Shown piece after piece: positions 44,887 to 55,930 of a DNA stretch of 64,000 nt; position 1 is the stretch's first letter; each line of letters opens with the position of its first letter. The notes beneath the pieces were generated by a model. It was not told the DNA's origin, did no database searches, and saw only the letters and a program-made list of their open reading frames with translations. A program made the position numbers and the translations under genes. Source of the DNA: Acheta domesticus. Its lineage: Eukaryota > Arthropoda > Insecta > Orthoptera > Gryllidae. The DNA lies in the NCBI GenBank assembly GCA_031308135.1, contig JAHLJT010009419.1, positions 185,629,829 to 185,693,828 on the forward strand, in the 5' to 3' direction.

Positions 44887-46800
44887 TTTACTCTTTTCGG
44901 ATGTTCACAAAAAAAAATGGAAACCATCGCCATGCGTAATCGCTTTGTAGAAACTCCGGCGTTTTCTTACAGCCAGGATTGCCAAACGTTGCAATCTTAT
45001 TTTAGATCTGTTTATGTACATAACGATATTGTGCAATTGATCCAACATAGTGAATACAGTAGGTCTTTTAAAATATGGACGTTGCCATCTGAGTTAGCGA
45101 AAGAAATGCAAGAACAGAAAACGTTCAAAATATAAGTGCCATTGCCATACTTTGGAAACTCAAAAATTATAACATAAACTTGAAGAAATTCATAAATAAA
45201 TAAGTGTATTGATAAATACTTGTAATATTAGTTTTAAATACATGAAATTCTCTTTTATTGCAGAAAAGGGAAAAAGAACATTCTAAAGACACATCAAAAC
45301 GAAGGTTAATTAACCACTAATGGGAGTAGAAGGTAGTGGAAATTTTAACAATTGTTATGTTTATACAATAAATGTTATGACAGCACTTTAGAAATGGAAC
45401 ACGAAGAACCCTCTAAGTAGACTTATGGAGGGAAGCTTTTCGTTAAATGTCTTTCATCGTTAGGTGTCCGTTTAAAAATGATGGAATACGTTTTTTGTCA
45501 CAAAAAATAGCACCATAAATTGATTTAGAATTGAATTGTCTGCATGATTTGAAATTATATATAGAAGACAGTTTAGTATTATTCATGTAAAAGATAAATC
45601 ATTTCACTGTAAATTTTCTACATAGAAGGGTAAATGTAGGTACGCAGTTTAAACGTCAGAAAGTTGATAGTGCTCAAAGACCTTAAAGAATGGTTTACGC
45701 TGAACAAAGCTTGACTCGGAAGTTTGTGGAAGGTTGCTTGGTCACTTTTCGATATTATCATAAATTACGCGTGGTTGCAAGATTTCCGTGTATTTTGAAT
45801 AAGAAGAAATGTCACGGGCTATGTGAATTGGCAACTTTTACTCGTTTACCTTCTCTTGATTACCTTCTATTCCTTTTTTATAATCATAGCTTGAAGAAAA
45901 CTTGCTAACGGTTTGTTTGGAAAACATGAAATAACTTGTTGGTTGAAAACCACAAAGTACTCACAAAGGTACGTGTCATGAACGCAATATACGATGTGCA
46001 AGATGTTCAAGAGTTTATGAAATACGAGATGCTGCACAGCAGCGTTTATACAGATATACGGCGCGCGGTGTTGCTTCAGATAATGCTAATAATATCCTAT
46101 GTTTGTTTGATGAAAGATTCCTTAAACAAAATGGCAATATGTTAATTCATCAAACTCGTGTTAAAATAATTTTTCTCAAGAAAATACCTCAAGAGCAATA
46201 ATTGCATTTATCATGTAAGTAAAGATCAAATTAGTTTTGTCGCCTTAGATCAAACACATATTACACGACACTTTCAAATTCAACCACTATGAATTTTTTA
46301 CCGATGTTTTGTTGTAATTCACAATGAAGGGGGATAATGTTTGATCTTAAGGAAATCAACATATTCTGAAGTGATAATGAAATTCAAAACTAAAAATAAT
46401 ATGAAATGTACGAAATGAGACTAAGTCTTTGATTTCGGGACAATCTCATTTAAGAAATTAAGAACCTAATTACTCCAAAACAGTGTTAATGACAACATGT
46501 GTAATGAAACACGAGGATAATGTCAACAATTTTGTTAAGCAAAGATTATTGACGAAGACGTATCTCAGAAGGAATGATTGAGATCAGGTATCCGCACAAT
46601 GATAGTAGGATATCAAAATTTTATTTATGAAAAACTATAATTTATATTGAAGAACAATCGAGAAGATAACATTAATAAAAATTATTCAGAATAAAGCACA
46701 ATATCGCAGCTAACAAAACTCTTTTATAGGACTTTTTCCGCCTGAAGCTACATACCCTCCACCGTTTAATGATATGTGTCATAAACCTCACACATGTGGG
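44887..46800. other. AT-rich stretch, no gene seen
   Basis: Frames of about 70 codons, no motif, no recognised repeat. Confidence 0.45.
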
Positions 46801-46925
46801 ACCGATAAAATGTGAGAACCTTCTCGTTAGAACACCCGAAAGACAGAAGACAAAATGCACGCCTGGGGTCGGATTCGAACCCGCAATCTTTCGCATGTGA
46901 ATCAGTACTTGTTGTAATCACTCCT
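46801..46925 (-). mobile_element. tRNA-like SINE copy
   Basis: Minus strand: GCGGGTTCGAATCCGACC (B box) followed by CAGGCGTGCATTTTGTCTTC. The A box half (TGATTACAACAAGTACTGAT) is diverged. The tail boundary is not resolved. Confidence 0.5.
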
Positions 46926-47301
46926 TAATATAGGGGAGCTCTCAAAAGTTTACATGCTGATAATGGGGATTCCATTAACGTTAATATGATAACGGGTAAG
47001 TGCAACATATTTAGTGTGTATGAAACCTGAGTGGCGAGAATGGAAATTATGGATTTGGGACCAGAGATGGCGACATTTATGCATATCATACGATGAGCAA
47101 AAATAATAAAAACGAAATTAGTGATGACTAGGGAAACAAAGACGGCAACTATAGTCAAGCTTCAGTAAATGACGACACCAAAAATATGTACTGAACGCAA
47201 TCGTCATTACAACGTTCTCACAACCGAAACTTGTGACCATAACAACTACACCAATAATGTCATCAACGACGACATCAATAATGTCAAGTCTTACGTGCGC
47301 T

Positions 47302-47745
47302 GCGCATAAGCGAGTAGCGAGTAGTGAGCTGCACATAAGCGAGTAGCGAGTAGTGAGCTGCGCATAAGCGAGTAGCGAGTAGGGAGCTGCGCATAAGCGA
47401 GTAGCGAATAGTGAGCTGCGCATAAGCGAGTAGCGAGTAGTGAGCTGCGCATAAGCGAGGAGCGAATAGTGAGCTGCGCATAAGCGAGTAGCGAGTAGTG
47501 AGCTGCACAGAAGCGAGTAGCGAGTAGTGAGCTGCGCATAAGCGAGTAGCGAGTAGTGAGCTGCGCATAAGCGAGTAGCGAGTAGGAAGCTGCGCATAAG
47601 CGAGTAGCGAGTAGTGAGCTGCGCATAAGCGAGTAGGGAGTAGGGAGCTGCGCATAAGCGAGTAGCGAGTAGTGAGCTGTGCATAAGCGAGTAGATAGTA
47701 GGGAGCTGCGCATAAGCGAGTAGCGAGTAGTGAGCTGCGCATAAG
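47302..47745 (-). repeat. 29-bp minisatellite, about 15 copies
   Basis: Each unit contains GCGCATAAGCGAGTAGCGAG followed by TAGTGAGCT. Variants carry GCACATAAG, GAATAG or GGAGTAG. The unit length is not divisible by three and the minus strand has no stop in any phase. All three minus frames therefore stay open and encode the same 29-residue cycle in shifted register (LLATRLCAAHYSLLAYAQ and onward). Three overlapping frames of 152-423 codons arise from this and are not taken as genes. Confidence 0.95.
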
Positions 47746-47759
47746 GGTGAAGCGTTAGT

Positions 47760-48660
47760 GAGAGTGAGCGCCACCCAAAAGAACGAGTACGCGAGCAACG
47801 AGGCCGCCGCCCCGCCGTGGATGTGGCCGCCTGCGTGTGCGCTCGCACGCAACGGCGCGGCGCGGGGCGGGGCGGCGCGGGGCGGGGCGGGGAGGTGGTG
47901 ACGGTGACGCGGTCGAGGACGCTTCGGGCGCCCGCTGCGGCGACCTTGGCGCGCGCGCTGCCGCGTCCGGGTGTGTCCCGCGCCGCGGTTCCGCGTTGGC
48001 CCGCCTCCTCCACTTGCTCCTCCGTCTCCATCGCCGCCACCGCCCGCGGCTTTCTCCACAAAAATCTCCCGCCCGCAACGTTCCACTCCGCCCCGCCCCG
48101 CGCCTCGCCGTCCCTCCTCGCACCGCTCCGCGGCGCGCCGTAGCCTGAGCTGCCGCTTTGCCACCCTAGCTCGCCCGGCCACACCCCGTCCTGATTCACC
48201 CACACCCTGCTCGCGTTGCTCCGTCCTGGCCCGCCCCACAAACGCCCCGCAACGCCGCTCCTCGCACCACTCCGCAGCGTGCCTCGGCCTATGCTGCCGC
48301 CTTTCTCGCGTCAGCCCGCCCCGCCTCGCCAAGGCCCTACTCGCCTCGCCCCGCAATTCCTCCCACCGCTCCTTAGCACGCCTCAGCATGTGATGCGACC
48401 TTTTTCGTCTCAGCTCGCGCCGCTTCTCCCTGCCTGCCTAGCTCAGGCCCTACTTGCCTCACCACGCCCCACAAACGCCCCGCACCACACCTCCTTAGCA
48501 CGCCTCAGCCTATGCTGCCGCCTTTCTTGTCTCAGCTCGCCCCGCCTCGCCTCACCCCGCCTCGACCGGGCTCCACACCCCCCGCTCCGCCCCGCGAATC
48601 GTTGCTCCGCCCCGCTTCCCCGTCGCACGCCCTCGCCGCACCACAGCTTCCATAGTCCCT
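47760..48660. other. Large CpG-dense island
   Basis: About 900 bp. The left half has GGGGCGGGGCGG-type boxes near 47860-47895. The right half is a C-rich tandem repeat listed separately. Frames are open on both strands for compositional reasons. Confidence 0.6.
48126..48600 (+). repeat. Degenerate GC-rich tandem repeat, four copies
   Basis: A block with CTCCTTAGCACGCCTCAGCC, then ATGCTGCCGCCTTTC, then CAGCTCGCCCCGCC begins at about 48126, 48270, 48369 and 48491. Spacing is uneven (144, 99 and 122 bp) and similarity decreases leftward. Confidence 0.75.
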
Positions 48661-48798
48661 AGATGCAGAGAGTAGCGCAACCGCCGCCATTTAATATCCA
48701 CTCACTCGACAACCTCGTCAGGCACCAATCAGGAACTGAAGGAAAATTTTAACAATTAGTGACTTTATGGATATGTTTAAGATTATTAATATTGATTT

Positions 48799-49013
48799 GG
48801 TACAGGGCCGCCATAAAATGTAGAATTAATGCTGTTATTGTTGTTAATGTCTTCGTTGTCATCATTGTTATCATATTATTAATATTATTGTTTTAAAATA
48901 ATTTTGAGTTACATTGTATTTAATTCCTAATTATAATATGTAAATTTTAGTGCTCTGCCATCGGACTGCATAAACCTACCTGCGGATATAATAAATACCT
49001 ATCTATATCTAGA
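48799..49013 (+). mobile_element. LINE 3' end (family B), uninterrupted copy
   Basis: Plus-strand counterpart of the element at 25.7-26.3 kb. It has GGTACAGGGCCGCCATAAAA, an ATT-rich tract, TCCTAATTATAATATGTAAA, then AATAAATACCTATCTATATC at the 3' end with AATAAA at 48990. No coding part remains. Confidence 0.75.
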
Positions 49014-49074
49014 TTCACGGGTCTCAACACATAATATCTCACAGTTCTAATTCTTCTGGTAACTGGATGTAAAA

Positions 49075-49560
49075 TGGCGGGATCGGCGGAACAATGGAAT
49101 GCGCTACTCTGTGTATCTAGGGACTATAGCTCGCACCACCGCCCAGCGCCGCGCCGCCCCGCGCCGTGCGTCCCACGTAGCGCCTTTTCGCCCGCGCTGC
49201 GCCGCGTCGTGCCGCGTCACCCGCCCGGCGCCGCCGCCGCCGCCGCCGTCGTCGTCGAGGCGTCGTCGTCGTCGTCGGGGCGCGTCGGGACGCGGCGGCG
49301 CAGCGGCGTGTGGCAGCCGCGCTGACCTTTTAGGGTGAAAGCGGGCGAGGATGGACGCGCCGCCGGCGACGCCTCGCAGACTCTTACGACACGCGCCGCC
49401 CGCGCCCCCGCCCCCGCCCCCCGCGCTCCCGCCCCCGAGCCCGCTGCGGCCCCGCCCAGGCCGCTGGCGCCGAGCATCCTCCTTCCCGCCTCCGGGAAGC
49501 TGGGCCCGCCCACCTCGCCGTAGCCCTGACCCAGCCAGCTCGGTTTCTATCGCACGCTCG
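49075..49560. other. CpG-dense GC-rich island
   Basis: GCCGCCGCC runs next to a GTCGTCGTC tract (49230-49280) and C-rich words at 49400-49470. Frames on both strands are open. No domain recognised. Confidence 0.55.
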
Positions 49561-50580
49561 CTCGCCTTCTCAATACGGCTTAATTGTAGCTGAGTTATGT
49601 ATGGCGTGTCTGGATGTGATGAGGTAGTCTGAAGTCTGTTAATGACACATGAGCAGACTCCATAAATAGTACTATTCGCTGGGGCTGGAGAATTGAATGC
49701 TTAAGGAAACGTCAATATCTAATGGTTGATGTATTATCAATTAGTGTTTAGCTTGGGATAAAAGGAAACATCTACTATATTAGGCGTAATACAATAGTTG
49801 AAAATTAGAATGAAGTGTAATGTAATAATGATAATTACAGTGTAACGCCCGGGCTCATGATGTCCATAGGCTTCCTCAAGAGTTGTTGCTGGGAATTTAT
49901 GATTACTTGTTACCACTGGACCTCACTGGGTTACATCCTGATTTTAACTCCTCAATTTGCCGTCTGGTAACGTCATAACAACACCTGTTTAACTTATCCA
50001 TAACTTGTGTCGTTCCTGTTCGAGAGAATTCGGTATTCAATTGTATTGGGAACTGTTGAAGGAATTAATTTTGCCGGATATCTGGGAAATCTGTCCTTGG
50101 GAAATCTATCGCATTTAGTCAGGATTTGGAATGACGTTACTGCACGAGTGTACAACAAGTTGGTTAGAAATGAATTTCCGTAAGTGCAACAGGTCGTTTG
50201 GAATCCCCTACAAAAGTATGCAACCCGACAAACATCTGCGGAGCGCTTCAAGGTCAAACAAATGACTGGTTGATGCGATATTTTTCATGGAGGCTGGGTA
50301 ATGTTCCGTAAACCGTACCGTTCCGGTTTGGGAGATGTCGGTCATGTATACACGCATTTCGACTAGAGAAATCGCTCTTCTGTCGTCGAAGAAAGCCGCC
50401 GACCACGCTCACTGTCTGCAATCAAAGCTTCAGACCGCGATGACGGAGTATGAAAAACGAAAGAAAATGGTTGCACCGTGTGACTTAGCACATGACTTAG
50501 CTCGAAAAGCTTGAAAACTCGAGCGTCTTTCCCTCTCTCTCTCTCTCTCTCTTGCATACCGAATGTCTCGGCGTGCACCT
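49561..50580. other. Spacer with a (CT)n tract
   Basis: A CT run of about 22 bp lies at 50531-50552. Otherwise AT-rich with no gene recognised. Confidence 0.45.
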
Positions 50581-50830
50581 CATTATTCTGGTCGAGTGGC
50601 CTCTCGACCACACGCCACGCCGCCACGCTTCACGTTCCACCCGCCACGTGCCACGTGCCACGCGTCAACGCTCCCACCCCGTTGCCGCCTTCGCCCCCGC
50701 CCGCGCCGGAGACGCAAAACCGCGAAACTCCGCTAAACCACAGAACACATAACACGCGTTCATTTACGCGTGCCTGTGACACAACGGAGAAACTTCAAAC
50801 GATTCTTCGCCCACGCCGCCTTTCTTTGTT
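50581..50830. other. GC-rich patch with repeated CCACG words and two E-boxes
   Basis: CACGTG occurs at 50645-50650 and 50652-50657 in a run of CCACG words (50610-50665). CACGTG is the binding core of bHLH factors. No gene start is recognised nearby. Confidence 0.4.
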
Positions 50831-53545
50831 TCTGAAGAGAAAATAGTGACGTAGCAGAGGAATGGACAGAAGTAGTTTTTAAATGGCATTATATAGCCAT
50901 CCAAAATAACCATGTGAAGGGAAACAAAAGGGAACTTCGTGTCAATATGGCTCTTTCTGCAAACACAGTTAAATTTGTCCATACACATTAAGTAGAAGAA
51001 TATGAATTACTTCAGCTACAGTAATTCATTCAATATATAAAAGTTTTTTAATAAAACTTTCCGTTGCAAACGTTTTCAAAATTTCGAAAATAATCCAAAA
51101 CAAAAGTTACTTGTGATATATTATTGAATTCTTTGTGTCATGATAGCGTCTCTAAAGAAATACTTGGTTTTTCTGGTTTTATTCCACATTTCCTTCCCTT
51201 CTCCTTCCTTAAGACACTTGTTTTCCTGCATTACCAGGTTTCCATATCATGTTTTCTGATACGTTTCTTTTTTGATGGCACGATAATGAAACATTCTGTT
51301 CTTAATTGGTCAATTATCATGGTTTCATTACGATTATCTAATCCTTACAATTCTCGTCGATTTCACGTGGAAATTATCCTGACGAATGAGTTTCTCGAAC
51401 AACGATATAATGAGCTCCAGTTACATTTCTTAACCTTTCTCTTCAAGTAATACTTCACAGCACATAACAAATTTGAAATATTTTCTGAATGAAATTTTTG
51501 TTTATATTTTATTCAAATTATAAGGATTAGCCCCATTTATCTACATTTATTGTGTTTTCGATATATTGTGTTTTCGATGTATTGTGTTTTCGATGTCGAT
51601 AAATATGCTAACTGTTTTGTCTCTTTTGCAGGTATGCGTGCTTTAAAACGGAATCAATTACCGGTGATACTGGAGTTAAGTGCTTTGCACGGTAAGAAAG
51701 AAAAGAAAACTGGGTATTTAAACATCTGGCTGAAGCAAAAAATCTAATCAGAAAATTTTACAAAATGTGTAATATGTGACAATATAGAAATATTAATAAT
51801 TAATATCTCATTTATCTGAATACATATTACACGACAAACAATTCCTAATCATTGGATCACGTAAGACACTATTCAGTAGATATTTCGAAAATATATTCAG
51901 GTAAACAAATGATCAATGCTAGACATAAACTGTTTTACAGTATTTAATATTAGATACTTTATTTTCATAAATGTAAAAAAATTAAAAAGCTAATTTAATT
52001 TCAGCCAAACTCCCCTAAGAAGCTCGTGTTTTTAATCAGCTGTCTGCAAAAATATATTATTCTGTTCTCAAAAGAGCATATAACATACGTAATTTGCAGT
52101 GCATTAGGTTTATAGATAGTGGAAATCATTTTATGATCATCACAAGATCTCTGCTAAAACAGCTTAAGCAGTACTACATTATTATAGTTTGAGTTTCCCG
52201 GCTTTTGTTGAGTTAGATAAAGCAAGCAAGTAACTGAAGAGGGTAGTATATAAAATACATTAACTCATAGACTAATACTGGTGTTTTAACAATAAATGTT
52301 GACCGTTGTAATAAAGTACGCAATACCGAATGGTTTAAGACGTACTCTGGATACGTGGCCAATTTGCTCGATTTTATTTGTGCGTCTCGTGTTTAATCGT
52401 ATTCCGAATGCGATCTCAGGCGCTGTTTTCCCGTTTCAATTTGCTAGTCGCGTGTCCTCATTTCAGCGGCCGTCTGATTGCATCTCATTCCCTTCCCTAG
52501 TCCATCCGTTGCTCACCTGTGATCATTACTTTTGTCAAGAGTCGTTGCTCGCCTTTGATCGTCGCTTTTGTCCCCTAGCGTCTAGCGCTGATCTCGGAAC
52601 AAACGCACACAGACATTTAAGCCACAGGCGAGTACCGAGAGACCGCTCTCCCTATATCAAACGCCTCGGATGAGAGGCAGATTCCTTGCCGATCCAATGT
52701 AGACGTGCTCGCCCTAACTGCAATGTGTGGATTTTTGGCACACGTTGAGTTGTGTTGTGAGTTGAGTTAAGTAAAAGAAGCGAAAATCTATCAAACACCT
52801 CGGCTACTTGATATTGAGTGAATAGTTGCTCGGTTTTCGCTGACGGTCGCAACTGTGACACCGCTGCAAGCAAATCACGAAAACACATCTCACGGGAAAT
52901 CAGGAGCAGACAGGTTTTTCCGAGACGATTTTACTCTCTGGATAAATAATTGATTTGACCTGAGGACCAAGTGACTAGATACGCTCGAGTAACCCCATAC
53001 ATTCGACCCGGACAACAGAAGAAACCCTGTGTAAATAACCAGGGCCATGGGAGTACAAGTACACCGTTGTCTGGTATCCGGATACGCCGTGATGCGATGC
53101 CAAAACGCAAAAATCACCAACGCACATCTACCCATGATCAGGTTGAGGCCGTGTCGTCAGCTCATGTCTACCAACTTTCCGGTTCGGCTCTGAAGCTGTT
53201 TTCGCCACACTAGGTTCTCGACATGACCCTCCCCCGTTTCCATGAATGTCGGTATTACCACGACGAAGCCAAAAACATAACTGGGGTCACCTGGCTTTAT
53301 GTTACCGGGGGGATTCCTCAACCCATCTCGTCACTGCCGACTACCTTGGTTAACGATTTTAAGACTACTAGGAGTCTGGAGAACTAGGCGGAAGATTCCA
53401 ATTCCCCAAAGTCCCGCTAGACCACAACACAAGACCGTGGTCTTAATCCAGCGGGGACACGGAAGGGTGGATTGATGGATTGATTGACTAGTGATACTAA
53501 GTGCGTCAACTGCAAAGGTCATTAGTATCGTAAGTGTAGTGCATG
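50831..53545. other. Mainly AT-rich stretch, no gene seen
   Basis: Contains a 16-17 bp tandem word (TGTGTTTTCGATGTATT-like, about 51547-51597). A 35-bp imperfect duplication lies at 52508-52572 (GTTGCTCACCTGTGATCATT against GTTGCTCGCCTTTGATCGTC). The region 53210-53480 has mixed composition and may be an unrecognised repeat. Confidence 0.4.
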
Positions 53546-53985
53546 TTTTTTCTGGAGGTGGCGGTGATCTTCCCCGTCTTGATGGTGAGATCCGGTGCCG
53601 ATCTACTATCTGCTTGCGGGATTTCCCGCAACCAAGTATCTCCCACCAGAGGGACACTGCCCCAAATGGGACAAGATTTAAGCTGGTCTCCCGACATGTG
53701 TGGTAATGTAGTGTATGTAAGGGGTGAAGATAGGATAGGAAGAACGAAAGATCGTGCGCGATCCTTGGCCCCTTTGTTTAGGATACTGCTCCGGCATTCG
53801 CCTGGTGTTGATCAATGCAACCACGGAAAACTATCGATCAGAGCAGCCGGTTGCCAGAAGTCTCCTCCAGTGACAGAACTCGACCTAGCTACCTAGTTAG
53901 TGTCTAAAATCTTGCCTCCGTCTGGACGCGAACGAAACTCTCGATCAGAGGCATTGCAGTGACATCAGTTGATGCCCTCAGCCAC
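53546..53985 (-). mobile_element. SINE family S, copy 1
   Basis: Minus strand: AGGTGGCTGAGGGCATCAAC (A-box-like), TTTCGTTCGCGTCC (B-box-like), a long body, then CGCCACCTCCAGAAAAAAC at the 3' end. Body words AGCTAGGTCGAGTTC, CTGGAGGAGA and TTGATCAACACCAGG match copy 2 at 61.3 kb. AAACAAAGGGGCC and the 3' end match copy 3 at 63.7 kb. Confidence 0.75.
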
Positions 53986-54079
53986 CTCTCCCCGTTGAAG
54001 GGCAGAACGGACCGGGGAAACTTGTCACCTATCCCGTGCGTGTGTCTCCTGGTCGTCACTCCTAAAACCACTAATTGAT

Positions 54080-54370
54080 CGCACTTCGCCCTCTCCGAAT
54101 TCCTCGCGCTTTCGCGCCGTTCTTTCCCTCCGGCGCCGGGGGAAGCCAGGCGAGCGCGCCAACCGCTGCGCCACGCGTGCCACGTGATCCTGGTGCTCAC
54201 GCGCGCGAGATTCATGGAAGGGCTGGCATTCCAACCACATTTTCACCGGAAAAGAGCGCGTCCGGCTGAGCAGCCGATCCGTTTCATCGTAGAAAACTCC
54301 CCGCGCACGCCGCTCCGGGCAGCTGGAGCGTGTCTGAAAGAGCCCGGAAACCGGCGGCGCCCACTGGGCC
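54080..54370. other. GC-rich island with tRNA-like A box
   Basis: On the minus strand GTGGCGCAGCGGTTGGCGCG at about 54152-54171 is a classic SINE A box, but no B box follows at the right distance. It may be a truncated second SINE head upstream of copy 1 of family S. Confidence 0.4.
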
Positions 54371-54601
54371 TACATTCGGATCGAAAGGAAAGCTCAGAAT
54401 ATCAAATGTAGAGGCAACGGGGGAGATGAGCGTACTATAGAAGTTTTCCTCGCTGAAAGTCTAGTGAAATGCAGAATTTTGATATTGTAATCATTTGGAG
54501 GAAACTAAAATGGTCCTAATTATTTCATGGGTTTCACTAATGTCAGTAATATGGCCGGACCCACTGTCCCCGTGGGAATAATTTTATGGTTTTCGTTATT
54601 T

Positions 54602-54653
54602 TACTACGTTTAATTTTATAAATACTACGTTTAATTTTAAACGTAGTATTTAT
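54602..54653. repeat. 17-bp-arm palindrome with overlapping direct repeat
   Basis: ATAAATACTACGTTTAA at 54618-54634 is a perfect inverse of 54637-54653 across a 2-bp spacer. TACTACGTTTAATTTTA also occurs in direct orientation at 54602 and 54624. Confidence 0.8.
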
Positions 54654-55799
54654 TTGCCCGTCAGTTGTAGCCAGACAAGTGTTACGGCCTAGATACGTTT
54701 AATGGGGACTCAAAACAGAGGAACCTTTGTCCCACTGTCCCACCTCCCGTACTCTATGATTAAGTGGAAATGTTGGCTATGTTTGAAGTTTAGGTTAAAT
54801 AAAAAATGAACATATCGTAGTGCCATCTGCACTATCCTTAAAGATTTGAAACGGCTCTCATACACTTTAATTCTGACTACAGTACATAACTTTGAAACTT
54901 TTTGCAAACAGAGTGAGGTACATTATTTTCGATACACATGTTTCGAAAAATCACCCTCTCAAAATTGCATATTTCAGCAAAATTATACGATTTATGATTA
55001 GTGTAATTGTATGAAATATATTTAAGCATATTTAGTTATCCGTGTGAGTGAAGAATATTTATTACAACGGGCATTCGGGCATACATGAGCATATAATAAA
55101 CTTGAAAATTAAAAAAAATTACGAACAAAGTTAATTCAACAGTTTAAACTATTTCCCGTAAAAACTATATCCCATGAGAACCTTAATTATTAATGAAACT
55201 ACAAAAACAACAAAAAACTTAATGGAAAAATAACAAATTCATAATAATTATTATTTAAGAATCGAGGAGGTACCAACCACAAAGTATGTATTTATTATAA
55301 TTACAAATATAAATTTAATACAAAGAATGAACAGCCATAAACATATTTCGAGACTTATTGATCTATATCTTTCTTATATCTTCAGGGGATCTACAAAGTG
55401 AATAAGATATAAGAAATAAGTAAACAAATATAATTAGCAGATTTATTGATATAAACACAAGCATACATTTGAACACTGTAAAATTTATAGAAATAGAATA
55501 CATAGGAATACAATAGAATGGATGGGTTATATAAGTCCCGAAACAGTTTATGGCTGTTCATCCTTAATATTAAATTTATGTTGCAAAATACTTTGTGGTA
55601 GATACCTCCCCAGTCCTTACTTAATGATCATTCTGGATTACCACAATATCTCTGCTGCCACCACGGAAGAACAAATTTATTTTCCATTAATTTTCTTTTA
55701 TTTATTCATGCTGAACATGTTTCATTTGTAGAAATATTTTCTTAAAAATAATCTCATCTTCATTTTCGTAACATTTGCAGGACGATGTAATTTCTTTGA
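54654..55799. other. AT-rich spacer, no gene seen
   Basis: Frames are 70 codons or less, with long A/T runs. No recognised repeat. Confidence 0.4.
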
Positions 55800-55930
55800 C
55801 CCACTGAGCGCGTAAGGGCTCCGCACCTTTGCCCGCTCGATGCAGTCGTTCTAACGAACCTCGTTAGAAGAGCAGCTTTCGCTGCAGGAGGCGGCGTCCC
55901 ACTCGCCACTCTCCAAACGTTGCTCCTCCG
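55800..55930. other. Small GC-rich patch with two adjacent hairpins
   Basis: TTCTAACGA (55849-55857) pairs with TCGTTAGAA (55861-55869) around a 3-base loop. GCAGC and GCTGC around TTTC follow at about 55872-55885. The patch is isolated in AT-rich DNA. Structured RNA is possible but unproven. Confidence 0.35.

Noticed and set aside
47118..48389. 423-codon minus-strand frame
   Set aside because: It joins a GC island to the 29-bp minisatellite, whose unit is stop-free in all three minus phases. The frame is a by-product.
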